Numbered from the stretch's first letter, positions 44,121 through 53,647 are shown. The stretch is 64,000 bases of DNA from JAVKFF01 sp040226215 (GCA_040226215.1 JAVKFF010000052.1:50345-114344), one strand, 5' to 3'. Program-made: numbers and translations. The notes: generated from the sequence alone by a model not told the origin.

Positions 44121-45161
44121 ATGGCGAATAGCATGCGCGCGATGAGCTTCACCGAGTTCGGCGGGCCGGAGGTCTTGCGCGAGATCGCGGTCGAGATGCC
44201 CGAGCCCGGCCCGGCCGACGTGCTGCTCAGGGTCGTCGGCGCCGGCATCTGCTATCACGACGTGCTGTCGCGCGCCGGCAAGCTGCCGCGGGACAAGACC
44301 GGCATCGTCCTCGGCCACGAGATTTCCGGGGAGATCGTCGCCTGTGGTACCGACGTGGACCCGGCCCGCCTGGGCGAGCGCGTCGTTGTCTATCAGCGTC
44401 TCTATTGCGGCACCTGCCGGTACTGCATGTCCGGCCGCCACGACCTCTGCCGCACCAGCCGCATCGTCGGCGAGGATGGCGGCGGCGGCTATGCCGAGTT
44501 CTGCCGGGTGCCGTCCGTCAACGCCGTCCGGGTGCCCGATGGCCTCGACCTGGTCGCGGCGACGCTGGCCAGTTGCCCGGTCGGCACCAGCGTGCGCGCC
44601 GCACTTGGCGTCGGCGGCGTCGGACCCGGCGCGACCGTGCTGATCACCGGGGCGAGCGGCGGCCTCGGCCTGCACCAGATCCAGGTCTGCAAGAGCGTCG
44701 GCGCCCATGTGCTGGCCGTCTCCAGCAGCGAGGCGAAGGCCGACATGCTGCGCGAGACGGGTGCGGACGAGGTCATGGTCAGCCCCGACCTCGCCTTCAG
44801 CCGCGAGGTCTGGCGCCTGACCGCCAAACGGGGGGTCGACGTGGTGCTGGAGAATGTCGGCACCTCGACCCTGCCGGAAAGCATGATGTCTTGCGCGCAG
44901 GGCGCCACCATCGTCCTGCTCGGCAATATCGGCGCCAAGCCGGTGGCGATCAATCCGGGCCTGACCATCGGCCGTCGCCTGCGCATCGCCGGCTCGGGCA
45001 ACGCCACCTATCGCGATCTCTGGCAGTCCCTCGACCTCCTGGCCTCCGGCCGGGTACGGCCGATCATCCAGGAAATCGTGCCCTTTGCGGAAGTCGGCAG
45101 GGCGCACGCCGCCATCGAGGCGCGCCAGGTGACCGGGCGCATGGTGCTGAGCGGATGGTGA
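44121..45161 (+). CDS. Zinc-type alcohol dehydrogenase (MDR family)
   Basis: A 346-residue medium-chain dehydrogenase. The catalytic-zinc region is CYHDVLSRAG then GHEISGEIVACG; the structural zinc loop has four cysteines, CGTCRYCMSGRHDLC (about 93-107). The NAD(P) fold shows TGASGGLGLHQIQ. It oxidises an alcohol or reduces an aldehyde or ketone. It sits between the crotonase and CoA-ligase genes and overlaps the ligase by 7 bases. Confidence 0.9.
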   Translation: MANSMRAMSFTEFGGPEVLREIAVEMPEPGPADVLLRVVGAGICYHDVLSRAGKLPRDKTGIVLGHEISGEIVACGTDVDPARLGERVVVYQRLYCGTCRYCMSGRHDLCRTSRIVGEDGGGGYAEFCRVPSVNAVRVPDGLDLVAATLASCPVGTSVRAALGVGGVGPGATVLITGASGGLGLHQIQVCKSVGAHVLAVSSSEAKADMLRETGADEVMVSPDLAFSREVWRLTAKRGVDVVLENVGTSTLPESMMSCAQGATIVLLGNIGAKPVAINPGLTIGRRLRIAGSGNATYRDLWQSLDLLASGRVRPIIQEIVPFAEVGRAHAAIEARQVTGRMVLSGW

Positions 45162-46717
45162 CGGACGCCCATCTCTCGACCCGGCTGCTGCGCCTGGCCG
45201 ACCGGCACGGCGACAAGGTCGCCCTCGCCGAAGGTGGCGAGCAGGTCAGCTTCGCGGCCTTCGTCGAACGGGCGTTGCGCTTCGGCTCCGGCCTCCGGCG
45301 GGCGGGCCTGCGCGAGGGCGCTGCCGTGGCGCTGCTGCTGCCGGACATTCGGCAGTATCTCGAGGCCGATTACGGCCTCATGGCGGCGGGGCTGGTCCGC
45401 GTGCCCATCGACCCCCGGCTGGCCGGGGAGGAGATGGTCGCCCAGTTCGCATTGGGCGGGGTCAAGGCGGTGGTGACCTCCGTCGCCGCGGCTACCGAGG
45501 TCGCGCGGCTGAAGTCGCGGTTTCCCGACCTCGCGGTGATCTCGATCGACGGCGGAGCCGACGGCACCCTCGATTTCGAGGAACTGGTCGCCGCCGGCAT
45601 GCCCGAAAGCCCGGCAAGGGGCGACGGGGAGCAACTCGCGGCGCTGAACTTCAGCGGCGGATCGACCGGCGCGCCGAAGGCCGTCATGCTGCGCCACCGA
45701 AATCTTTCGGCCGTGATGGACGCGGTTCCGGGCGCCTTCGACATCCGCGCCGACAGCGTCTTCCTGAACGTCCGGCCGCTGTGGCCGATCGCCCAGGTGA
45801 TCGTCATGAGCTACCTGTTCGCCGGGTCGACGGTCCATCTCGGTGGCCGGTTCGAGGCCGAGGCCTTTTGCGGTCTCGTGGCGGGCACGGGCGCCACGCG
45901 CACCTCGCTGGTGCCGACCCAGCTTGTCCGCCTGCTTCGGCGGCTGCAGGAGGAGCCGCCGGGCGACCGCCTCGACCGGCTGGAGGTGGTCCATGTCGGT
46001 GGCTCGCGGCTCAACGCCGACGCCTTCGCCCGCGCGCTCGACCTGATCGGCCCCAAGATTGGCATCCTCTACGGTCTGACCGAGGCGCCGATCACCACCT
46101 ATCTGCCGCCGGCGGATCTGGCCGCCCCCGGCCCTGGCAGGCAGCGCCTGATGGGCTCGGCCGGCTACGTGCTGCCGCCCTACACGGTGCGCCTCGGCGA
46201 CGGATCGCCCATGGCCCGGGACGAGGCGTTGGGCGAGCCCGGAGAGATCCTGATCCGCGGCGACAACGTCATGGCCGGCTACTGGCGGAACCCCGAGGAG
46301 ACCGAGGCCGCGCTCCGGGACGGCTGGCTGCACACCAGCGATATCGGCGCCTTCGACGAGGCCGGCCGGCTCTTCATCGTCGGCCGTCTGAAGGACGTGA
46401 TCCGCACCGGCAGCAGTACCGTCCTGCCCAAGGAGGTGGAGGAGGCGCTGGCCACCTTCCCGGGCGTTTCGGACGTCGCGGTCGCGGGCCTGCCGGACCC
46501 GGAATGGGGCGAGGCGGTGACGGCGTTCGTCAAGCTGGAGGACGGCGTGACGACCTCGCCCGAGGCGCTGATCGGCCATTGCAAGGGACGCCTGGCCTCC
46601 TTCAAGCGGCCGAAACGGGTCGTCTTCGTCGACGAAATTCCCCGCTCGCACTACGGCAAGGTGATCAAGCCGCAACTGATCAGGATGGCTGGATCGATCT
46701 CGGGGGACGTTCACTAA
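45155..46717 (+). CDS. AMP-dependent acyl-CoA synthetase/ligase
   Basis: A 520-residue ANL-superfamily ligase. The P-loop reads LNFSGGSTGAPKAVMLRHRN (about 164-184), GLTEAP is the A5 motif, GDNVMAGYW and DGWLHTSDIG form A7, and the catalytic Lys is in SHYGKVIKP near the C-terminus. It activates a carboxylic acid to its CoA thioester. With the crotonase and dehydrogenase it forms a three-step CoA pathway, and the acid is probably imported by the TRAP transporter directly downstream. Confidence 0.92.
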   Translation: MVTDAHLSTRLLRLADRHGDKVALAEGGEQVSFAAFVERALRFGSGLRRAGLREGAAVALLLPDIRQYLEADYGLMAAGLVRVPIDPRLAGEEMVAQFALGGVKAVVTSVAAATEVARLKSRFPDLAVISIDGGADGTLDFEELVAAGMPESPARGDGEQLAALNFSGGSTGAPKAVMLRHRNLSAVMDAVPGAFDIRADSVFLNVRPLWPIAQVIVMSYLFAGSTVHLGGRFEAEAFCGLVAGTGATRTSLVPTQLVRLLRRLQEEPPGDRLDRLEVVHVGGSRLNADAFARALDLIGPKIGILYGLTEAPITTYLPPADLAAPGPGRQRLMGSAGYVLPPYTVRLGDGSPMARDEALGEPGEILIRGDNVMAGYWRNPEETEAALRDGWLHTSDIGAFDEAGRLFIVGRLKDVIRTGSSTVLPKEVEEALATFPGVSDVAVAGLPDPEWGEAVTAFVKLEDGVTTSPEALIGHCKGRLASFKRPKRVVFVDEIPRSHYGKVIKPQLIRMAGSISGDVH

Positions 46718-46739
46718 CACCTCACCGAAGGGAAGGCAG

Positions 46740-47702
46740 ATGATGAACAGGAAAATGCTTCTCGTCAGCGCAGCGGTCGTTCTCATGACCGGAACGCCGG
46801 TCGCAGCACAGGTCGACGAGCCCAGCCGGCTGACGATCGCGTCCGGGCCGATCAGCGGCGGCTGGTATCCGATGGCCGGCGTCTTCTCCGAGCTGATCCA
46901 GGCCAGGTTCCCGGAAACCAACGTGACGGTGACGACCGGCGGCGGGGTGGAGAACGTGCCCCGGGTCGCCGGTGGCGTCGCGGATATCGGCTTTACCCAG
47001 GCCGACATGCTGGCCGCCAGCGTCGAGGGCCGCGCACCCTACGAGACGGCTTACGAGGGCGTGGCCGCGCTCGGCTATCTGGGCTTCGTGCCACAGGCCT
47101 ACTTCCTGGTGCCCGACGATGCCGACTACCAGTCGATCGAGCAGATCATCGCCGACCAGGCTCCCGTGCGTCTGGTGGTGCCGCCGCGCAACAATGGGGG
47201 CGAGCTGATCATCCGCCGCCTGCTGGCGGCGGAAGGCGTCACTTATGAGGATATCGAGAGCTGGGGCGGCAGCGTGGCCTTTCTCGGCTATGGCGAGGTG
47301 CCGGGCCTGATCGCGGACGGTCATGCCGATGCCTATGTCGGGCCGGTGATCGGCGCCATCCGCGAACTGATCACCCAGCAGGACATGCGCTGGCTGCCCT
47401 GGCCAGAGGAGACGATCGACGCCATCCTCGACCAGGGTTACGAGAGGCAGGTCACGCCCGCCGGGCAGTGGTACTTCGTCGCCGAGGACACGGCCGTGCC
47501 GGCGCTGACCAACATCCTGGTGGTCAGCGCGGCCCTGGACGATGCCGTGGTGGGCGAACTCGCCGCCGTCCTGGCTGAGAACGAGCAGGCGATCCGCGAG
47601 TCCGCCGGCATGTTCCAGTCATTCAGCGGCGACACTCTCGACCAGGTATCGAACGTGCCCGTGCATCCGGGCGCGGCCGCCTATTTCGAGACCATGAACT
47701 AG
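46740..47702 (+). CDS. TRAP transporter solute-binding protein, TAXI family
   Basis: A 320-residue periplasmic protein with a short signal peptide ending PVAAQ (about residue 24). The TAXI pattern is LTIASGPISGGWYPMAGVFS near the mature N-terminus, then VTVTTGGGVENVPRVAGGVADIGF. The GAAGGG-like ribosome site is just upstream. It binds a carboxylate and hands it to the fused permease that follows. Gap to the ligase is 22 bp, so it belongs to the same operon. Confidence 0.92.
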   Translation: MMNRKMLLVSAAVVLMTGTPVAAQVDEPSRLTIASGPISGGWYPMAGVFSELIQARFPETNVTVTTGGGVENVPRVAGGVADIGFTQADMLAASVEGRAPYETAYEGVAALGYLGFVPQAYFLVPDDADYQSIEQIIADQAPVRLVVPPRNNGGELIIRRLLAAEGVTYEDIESWGGSVAFLGYGEVPGLIADGHADAYVGPVIGAIRELITQQDMRWLPWPEETIDAILDQGYERQVTPAGQWYFVAEDTAVPALTNILVVSAALDDAVVGELAAVLAENEQAIRESAGMFQSFSGDTLDQVSNVPVHPGAAAYFETMN

Positions 47703-47742
47703 GCGGGATACGGAGCGTGACCGGCCGCGCATCGATCGGAAT

Positions 47743-47776
47743 TCCCGGCACGGGCCGCAACGGACCGGTGTCGGGA
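47743..47776 (+). terminator. Intercistronic hairpin overlapping the ribosome site of the TRAP permease
   Basis: TCCCGGCAC (47743-47751) pairs with GTGTCGGGA (47768-47776) with one G-U wobble. The right arm contains the GGGA of the Shine-Dalgarno for the ATG at 47779, so the structure could lower permease translation relative to the binding protein. Confidence 0.45.
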
Positions 47777-47778
47777 GG

Positions 47779-49677
47779 ATGATGCGCGGCCTGGATCGCG
47801 CGCTGCAGGCGCTGGGGGCCGTGGTCGCCCTCGCGCTCGCCTGCTTCCACCTCTACACGGCCGCCTTCGGCTCCTTCGTCGCCATCGAGCAGCGCTCGCT
47901 CCACCTCGCGCTGGTGATCGCGCTCGTCTTCCTGACGATGCCGGTGAGAGCGCTCGGTTTCGCCGGTCGGGTGGTCGACATCGCGCTGGGCCTGACCGGG
48001 ATCGCCGCCTTCGCCTATGTCGCCATCGACCACGAGGCGATCCTCATCCGGATGTCCTTCGTGACCCCCCTGACCTGGCTGCAGGCGGTGCTCGGCGTCG
48101 CCGCCATCGTGCTGCTGCTGGAGGCGGCCAGGCGGGCGCTCAACCTCACCATGATGCTGCTGCCGGTGGTGGCGATCGCCTATGCACTGCTCGGCGGCGC
48201 CTTTTCCGGCCCTCTCTCGCATCGCGGCTTCTCCGCCCAGCAGGTGGTCGAGTACATGTATCTCGGCACCGAGGGCATCTTCGGCATCCCGATCGGCATC
48301 GCCGCGACCTATCTCATGCTGCTCGTCATCTTCGGCACCATGCTGGAGAAGTCGGGCGTCGGCGGCTTCATCATGCGACTCGCCCTGTCGGTCGCCGGAG
48401 GCACCCGCGGCGGACCGGCACAGGTTGCCGTGGTCTCCAGCGCGCTCTTCGGCTCGGTCAGCGGCGCGGCCGTCGCCAATGTTTACGCCAGCGGCACCTC
48501 GACCATCCCGCTGATGAAGCGCTGCGGCTACCGGCCCAATTTCGCCGGCGCGGTCGAGGCGGTGGCCTCGACGGGCGGCCAGCTGGTGCCGCCGATCCTG
48601 GGTGCGGCAGCCTTCATCATGGCGGACCTCATCTCCGTGCCCTACACGGCGATCGTCCAGGCGTCGATCATCCCGGCGATCCTTTTCTTCCTGGCGGTCG
48701 GCCTGATGGTGCATTTCGAGGCGGCACGGCAGGGCATGACGGCGCTGCCCAGAAGCGAGCTGCCGCGGCTGCGCCTTGTCCTGCGGGACGCCTATCTGAT
48801 GCTGCCGCTGGTCGGCATCGTCACGGCACTGTTCATCGGCTATTCGATCTCGCGCTCGGCGCTGATCGGCATCGTGCTCGCCTGGCTGGTCAGCCTGCCG
48901 AACCCGGAGACCCGCATGGGGCCGCGGCGGCTGGCCGCGACGCTGATCCTCGGCGCCAGGCGCGGGCTGGTCATTTCCATCGCCACGGCCACGGCCGGCC
49001 TGATCGTCGGCGTCTTCACGCTGACTGGGCTCGGCCTCACGCTGACCAGCATGGTGGCGCTGCTGTTCCAGGACAATCTGTTCCTGGCGCTCACCTGCAC
49101 CGCGCTCGCCTCGCTGGTGCTCGGCATGGGCGTGCCGACGGTCGTGGCCTATCTGCTGGTCGCCTCCCTCGCGGCGCCGATGCTGACCAATCTCGGCGTC
49201 GATCGCCTGGCCGCGCACATGTTCGCCTTCTATTTCGGCGTGCTGTCGATGATCACGCCGCCGGTGGCGATGGCATCGTGGGCGGGCGCGCAGCTGGCCG
49301 AGAGCGACTTCATGCGCACCGCCCTGACCGCCACCAAGCTCGGCCTCGTCGCGTTCATCGTACCCTACTTCTTCATCTATGGCCCGGAGCTGCTCGGCTT
49401 CGGAACGACGGTCGAGATCGCGATAACGCTGGCGGCCGCCTGCCTCGGCGTATTGTCGCTGACCGCGGGCCTGCAGGGCTGGCTGCTGCGCCGGGTGCCG
49501 GCGCCCCAGCGCCTGCTCCTGATCGCTGGCGGCGTCTCGCTGGTCTGGAGCGGGGTGGTGACCGACCTGATCGGTCTGGCCTGTTTCGGCCTCGTCCTCG
49601 CGCTCCAGCTACTCGGCCGCGAGGCGGCGGAAACCGTCCGGCGGGCGCGGCCGGGAACCCGCGATACGGGCGCCTGA
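47779..49677 (+). CDS. TRAP transporter fused permease (DctQM type, 4TM-12TM)
   Basis: A 632-residue membrane protein. An N-terminal four-helix DctQ-like part (about residues 1-110) is fused to a DctM-like part, as is usual for TAXI-type systems. DctM segments include SGAAVANVYASGTSTIPLM, STGGQLVPPILGAAAFIMAD and VLGMGVPTVVAYLLVA. It imports a carboxylate with sodium. It closes the operon; the next gene is convergent, 17 bp away. Confidence 0.92.
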   Translation: MMRGLDRALQALGAVVALALACFHLYTAAFGSFVAIEQRSLHLALVIALVFLTMPVRALGFAGRVVDIALGLTGIAAFAYVAIDHEAILIRMSFVTPLTWLQAVLGVAAIVLLLEAARRALNLTMMLLPVVAIAYALLGGAFSGPLSHRGFSAQQVVEYMYLGTEGIFGIPIGIAATYLMLLVIFGTMLEKSGVGGFIMRLALSVAGGTRGGPAQVAVVSSALFGSVSGAAVANVYASGTSTIPLMKRCGYRPNFAGAVEAVASTGGQLVPPILGAAAFIMADLISVPYTAIVQASIIPAILFFLAVGLMVHFEAARQGMTALPRSELPRLRLVLRDAYLMLPLVGIVTALFIGYSISRSALIGIVLAWLVSLPNPETRMGPRRLAATLILGARRGLVISIATATAGLIVGVFTLTGLGLTLTSMVALLFQDNLFLALTCTALASLVLGMGVPTVVAYLLVASLAAPMLTNLGVDRLAAHMFAFYFGVLSMITPPVAMASWAGAQLAESDFMRTALTATKLGLVAFIVPYFFIYGPELLGFGTTVEIAITLAAACLGVLSLTAGLQGWLLRRVPAPQRLLLIAGGVSLVWSGVVTDLIGLACFGLVLALQLLGREAAETVRRARPGTRDTGA

Positions 49678-49694
49678 GCCGCCCTGACCGCGGA

Positions 49695-50348
49695 TCAGGT
49701 CCGCTGGCGCTCAGCGGCAGCCGAACGGCGAACGACCCGCAGGGTCCCGGCATTGCCGCCGCCGCAGAACAGCCTGTCGCCGCCATCGGACTCCAGCCCG
49801 GAAACGCCCGTTTCCGCCGGCATGTCGAGGCGGACGCGCACCTCTCCGGAGGCGGGATCGATCTGGCGCAGATCGCTGCCGTCGTCCTGCCAGGTGCCGT
49901 GCCACAGCTCGCCGTCAACCCAGGTGACCCCGGTGACGAAGCGGTCGGACTCGATCGTGCGCAGGATGCTTCCGGTTTCCGGGTCGATCTGATGGATGCG
50001 GCAACTCCGATACTCGCCCACCCACAGCGTTCCCTCGGCCCAGGCGAGGCCCGAATCGCCGCCGGCGCCAGGGGCCGGGATCGTCGCCAGTATCGCGCCG
50101 GACACCGGATCGATCTTGCGGATCTTGGCGTCGGCGATCTGGAACAGATGCCGGCCGTCGAAGGCGGTGCCGGCATCGGCGGCGACGTCGAGCGTGCCGG
50201 CGATCGCGCCGGTTTCCGGGTCGAGGGCGTTCAGCCGGTCGCCGCTGGCGAACCAGATGCGCTCGCCGTCGAAGCTGACGCCGTGGACCCCGTCGATGCC
50301 CGGAAAAGGCCCGTACTCTCGGAGGATTTCTGCAACTGCATGTTTCAT
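49695..50348 (-). CDS. Beta-propeller protein (glutamine-cyclotransferase/SMP-30-like repeats)
   Basis: A 217-residue protein made of about five repeats of roughly 40 residues, each with a pattern like GLAWAEGTLWVGEYRSCRI then DPETGSI. The repeats resemble those of glutaminyl cyclase-like and SMP-30-like propellers. No signal peptide is seen, and no catalytic residue is identifiable, so it may be a binding or sensor protein. It starts 10 bp after the TPR-HTH regulator on the minus strand, so the two are one operon. Confidence 0.75.
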   Translation of the reverse strand: MKHAVAEILREYGPFPGIDGVHGVSFDGERIWFASGDRLNALDPETGAIAGTLDVAADAGTAFDGRHLFQIADAKIRKIDPVSGAILATIPAPGAGGDSGLAWAEGTLWVGEYRSCRIHQIDPETGSILRTIESDRFVTGVTWVDGELWHGTWQDDGSDLRQIDPASGEVRVRLDMPAETGVSGLESDGGDRLFCGGGNAGTLRVVRRSAAAERQRT

Positions 50349-50358
50349 GTCCGCTATC

Positions 50359-51579
50359 CTAGAGGCCCGGCGGCGCGGCGGGGAGTAACAAGCTTGTCGG
50401 GAATCCCGGCAGGCTTCGCGCGATCCAGCGGCAGGCCCGTCCGCGGCCGAAAGACTCCACCTTGTCGGCCTCGGCCAGACGCTCGAGCGCGCGGAGCACG
50501 GTCCGGGAACTGACGCCGAGCGCCAGCGCCAGCGCCGAGCTCGACCAGGCCTCGCCGTCGGCCAGCAGGGCCAGCACCTCGGCATGGTCGTCCTCGACCG
50601 GTGGCGCCAGCACGGCCACCGACGCATCGTCGCCGGGAACCAGGACGAAGCCGGCCTTCGTGGCCTGCAACGCAGCGAACGGACGCAGCGTCTCGCGCAG
50701 TCGGCCGATCTCGACGCGCAGCCGGGCGCGATGCGAGGAGTCGGCGTGGCGCGCTCCGAAAGCCCTGGCGAGCAGGGCCTCGCGCGACACGTCGCGGGGC
50801 GAGGCCTCGCCCAGCGCCCGGGCGAGCGCGAACAGGACGGGGCGCCGCGAGAGGTCCAAGACGGTCTCGCGGGCGCGCACCTGGTTGCGGCAGGCGTCGA
50901 TGACCAGCGTGCCGGTGTCGAGCAGCCGCTCCACCTCGGCGAGCCGGAGCGGCCGGCTGCCGACTCGGGCGACCAGGCGGGCGGCCGGTTCCTCCAACGC
51001 GCGCCGGGCCCGCTCCACCTCCGCCAGCAGCGCCGGGATGCCTGTCTCGCGCGCGGCCCGTTCCGCTGCCTCGACCGCGGCCAGGGCCGGCGCTGCGCGA
51101 ATCCGGCGCATGGCGATACCGGCGGCAACCAGCCCGAGGCCGACCCTGGAAGCCAGGGGCAGGGCGCCGGCGTCGATACCCCGCAGCACCGCCTCCGCCT
51201 GGTCGAGCCGGCCGACAAGCAGCAGCCGGCGCGCCTCGAGGTAGCCGGTATGGGCGGCGTTCGTCCGGTCGCCGAATCTCTCCAGCACCACGCGCGCCGC
51301 GCCCAGCGTGTCCTTGATACGGCCCAGATCGCGCGAAACGAGGGCGATTTCCGCCTCGGCGACCACGCACCGGGCCCGCGCCACCGGCTCTCGCGGGCCG
51401 AAGGCGCGGGCGGCGGCACGCAGCAGTTCGGTCGCCCGCGTGAGATCGCCGAGACGCGCCATGGCGATGCCACGCAAGGCCAGCGCCGGGGCATCGTCGC
51501 GCAGGGCGACCCGGTTCAGCGCCGCGAGCACGTCGCCGGCCGCGAGCGCCCGTGCCGCGGCGGTGATCAGCGAGTCCAT
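50359..51579 (-). CDS. TPR-containing transcriptional regulator with C-terminal winged helix
   Basis: A 406-residue protein. Residues about 1-200 are Ala/Leu/Arg-rich helical pairs of the tetratricopeptide kind (for example LALRGIAMARLGDLTRATEL). Residues about 205-320 form a winged-helix-like domain with PVLFALARALGE and RLRVEIGRLRETL, as in OmpR/transcription-activator domains. A second helix-turn-helix is near 345-385 (SSSALALALGVSSRTVLRALERLAEADKV). I do not know a named family for it. It is divergent from the 51695-52680 pair and co-transcribed with the propeller gene. Confidence 0.7.
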   Translation of the reverse strand: MDSLITAAARALAAGDVLAALNRVALRDDAPALALRGIAMARLGDLTRATELLRAAARAFGPREPVARARCVVAEAEIALVSRDLGRIKDTLGAARVVLERFGDRTNAAHTGYLEARRLLLVGRLDQAEAVLRGIDAGALPLASRVGLGLVAAGIAMRRIRAAPALAAVEAAERAARETGIPALLAEVERARRALEEPAARLVARVGSRPLRLAEVERLLDTGTLVIDACRNQVRARETVLDLSRRPVLFALARALGEASPRDVSREALLARAFGARHADSSHRARLRVEIGRLRETLRPFAALQATKAGFVLVPGDDASVAVLAPPVEDDHAEVLALLADGEAWSSSALALALGVSSRTVLRALERLAEADKVESFGRGRACRWIARSLPGFPTSLLLPAAPPGL

Positions 51580-51694
51580 GCAAATCCCGTCACACTTGTA
51601 ACTCCCACCGCCTGCGGCATGGCCTCTACATCTCGGCTTGGCCGCGCGGTCGGCCGGATGCAGTCACAACCAGTCGGACACCGGAACACGGACG

Positions 51695-51988
51695 ATGTCA
51701 AACAGGCCACGACAGAGCGATGCGCGACCCTCGGGGAGATGGAGAGCGGCCGGCTGGCTCGGCCTCGCCGCCTCGCCGACCTTCGGGCTGATGGCCTGGT
51801 ACAGCGAGGCGACGCGCCTGCCGGATGCGCTTTGCTCGACAGGCGTCGGCCCGCTGCCGATCGGCGGGATGACGCTGATGTACCTGCTGATGGGCCTGTT
51901 CCACCTGTCCCCCTGGCTCCGGCTTGCTTCCGACCGGCCGCGGCGGGACGCAAGCGAAACCCTCCGAACTATAGGAGACCGACCATGA
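51695..51988 (+). CDS. Small membrane protein coupled to the DUF899 gene
   Basis: A 97-residue protein with two predicted helices (about residues 20-40 and 60-80) and Arg-rich ends. Its stop overlaps the DUF899 start (ATGA), which supports it as a real gene. I cannot assign a function. ATG 51695 is preferred; an ATG 57 bases upstream adds a Cys-containing leader. Confidence 0.6.
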   Translation: MSNRPRQSDARPSGRWRAAGWLGLAASPTFGLMAWYSEATRLPDALCSTGVGPLPIGGMTLMYLLMGLFHLSPWLRLASDRPRRDASETLRTIGDRP

Positions 51989-52680
51989 ACCCCACCATCG
52001 TTTCCCGCCAGGAGTGGCTCGAGGCGCGCAAGGCGCTGCTGGCCAAGGAGCTCGACCTCACCCACGAACTCGACCGGCTCCGCGCCGAACGGCGCCAGCT
52101 GCCCTGGGTCAGGGTGGAGAAGGACTATATCTTCGAGGGACCGGATGGCCCCTGCGCCCTGGCCGATCTGTTCGGCGCGCGCAGCCAGCTTGCCGTCTAC
52201 CACTTCATGCTGGCGCCCGGTTCCGACAATGTCTGCTATGGCTGCGCCTTCACCGCCGACCATATCGACGCCGCCCGCCAGCATTTCGAGCAGGCGGACC
52301 TCGCCTTCGCCGCGGTCTCCCGCGCGCCCGTCGAGCGCATCGAGGCGGTCAAGCGGCGCATGGGCTGGGCCTTTCCCTGGGTCTCCTCCGGCGACGGCGA
52401 TTTCAGCTACGATTTCGGCGTGTCGTTCAGCCAGGAGGACCGTGCCAGTGGCAGGGCCAGCTACAACTACGGCAAGACGACGATCGAGCGGTCGTCCGAC
52501 ATGTTCGGCGTCAGCGTCTTTGCGCGCGGCGATGACGGCGCCATCTACCACACCTATTCCACCTATCACCGCGGCACGGAACTGCTGATGGGGGCGTTCA
52601 ACTGGCTCGATCTCGCACCCAAGGGACGCAACGAGACGGGCGGCATCATGAGCTGGGTGCGTCTGCACGATCAGTATTGA
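51985..52680 (+). CDS. DUF899 thioredoxin-like protein
   Basis: A 231-residue protein. DUF899 marks are EWLEARKALLAKELDLTHELDRL at the N-terminus (given here in part), PWVRVEKDYIFEGPDG, and the Cys pair in NVCYGCAFTADHI (CxxC, about residues 84-87). It belongs to the thioredoxin-like superfamily and is thought to be a redox or peroxide-related protein, but no activity is established. The ribosome site AGGAG lies 8 nt upstream. Confidence 0.85.
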   Translation: MNPTIVSRQEWLEARKALLAKELDLTHELDRLRAERRQLPWVRVEKDYIFEGPDGPCALADLFGARSQLAVYHFMLAPGSDNVCYGCAFTADHIDAARQHFEQADLAFAAVSRAPVERIEAVKRRMGWAFPWVSSGDGDFSYDFGVSFSQEDRASGRASYNYGKTTIERSSDMFGVSVFARGDDGAIYHTYSTYHRGTELLMGAFNWLDLAPKGRNETGGIMSWVRLHDQY

Positions 52681-52696
52681 GCCCGTCCTTCAGACA

Positions 52697-52730
52697 GGAC
52701 CATGCGTGGCGCGCCGTCCACGCATGGTCC
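52697..52730. terminator. Strong bidirectional hairpin after the DUF899 gene
   Basis: GGACCATGCGTGG (52697-52709), an 8-nt loop, then CCACGCATGGTCC (52718-52730): a perfect 13-bp stem in the 112-bp convergent gap between the DUF899 and IclR genes. Confidence 0.7.
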
Positions 52731-52792
52731 GGGCGCGACCGGGCAGTCGCGCTGCCACCGGACGACGGCCGACACCGGTTGACCGGCGGTTT

Positions 52793-53647
52793 CTACCCGG
52801 CGTCCGCGAGGCTGCGCGAAACGGGAGCCGTAGCGGGGGTGCCGCGGTCCTGAAAGGCGTGGTGAATGCGATCGGTGATGGCGCGCAGGAGATCGAGGTA
52901 TCTGCCCGCGAACTCCTCCGCCGTCATCACCTCCTTGGGCCAGAGCAGGTTGACGCAGCCCAGCACGCCATCGGCGTCGCCCACGGCGACGGCGATCGCC
53001 TGCAGTCTGTCGTTGGTCTCCGGCCATTTCGAAGTGGCGCCGGTGAAGCCCGAATGGCGGATGCCGTAGCCGCGCCGGCGGGTTCGCTCGATTTCCTCGA
53101 GAAACGCTTCCCGGGTGATCGAGGGACGGCCAACCTGTCGCCAGCCCGCCTGGTCGAGGTCGCGCAGGATGTCCCGTCGCTCCGCCGCGCCGCAGGCGGC
53201 CACATAGGCGCGGCCGACGGCCGAAAGTACGATGTCCACCCGGTCGCCGATCTCGTTGCGGTTGACGATCAGCGGCGTGCGCGTGCGGCTGGTCTCGACG
53301 ATTTCCATGTGGATGCCGTTGCGCACCAGAAGGTCGGACGGCCAGACGACGCGTTTGGTCAGCTCCTCCAGATAGGGCGCGGCGATGGCCGCCAGACGGC
53401 CGACGAAACCGCTTTGCGCCAGGGCCTGGCTGACCGGCGCACTGACATTGGCACGGAACAGCTGGTCGGCCAGGCTCTGGCGTACGAAGCGATTGTCCTC
53501 CAGCGTCACCAGCACGCGGCGCAGCGTCGACTTCGGAATGCCGGTGGTGCGGCAGAGATCGGCCAGGGACTGGGCGCCATGGCGGGTGAGGGCTGACAGT
53601 ACCCGTAGCCCCCGCTCCAGCGATCTGATCGGCTTGGGTCCTTCCAT
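52793..53647 (-). CDS. IclR-family transcriptional regulator (second)
   Basis: A 284-residue IclR protein. The winged helix (about residues 6-70) reads IRSLERGLRVLSALTRHG..., LADLCRTTGIPKSTLRRVLV; the effector domain follows, with RTPLIVNRNEIGDRV and a final LGCVNLLWPKE segment. It differs strongly from the 31773 regulator. It is divergent from the DctPQM TRAP operon, its likely target. Confidence 0.92.
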   Translation of the reverse strand: MEGPKPIRSLERGLRVLSALTRHGAQSLADLCRTTGIPKSTLRRVLVTLEDNRFVRQSLADQLFRANVSAPVSQALAQSGFVGRLAAIAAPYLEELTKRVVWPSDLLVRNGIHMEIVETSRTRTPLIVNRNEIGDRVDIVLSAVGRAYVAACGAAERRDILRDLDQAGWRQVGRPSITREAFLEEIERTRRRGYGIRHSGFTGATSKWPETNDRLQAIAVAVGDADGVLGCVNLLWPKEVMTAEEFAGRYLDLLRAITDRIHHAFQDRGTPATAPVSRSLADAG

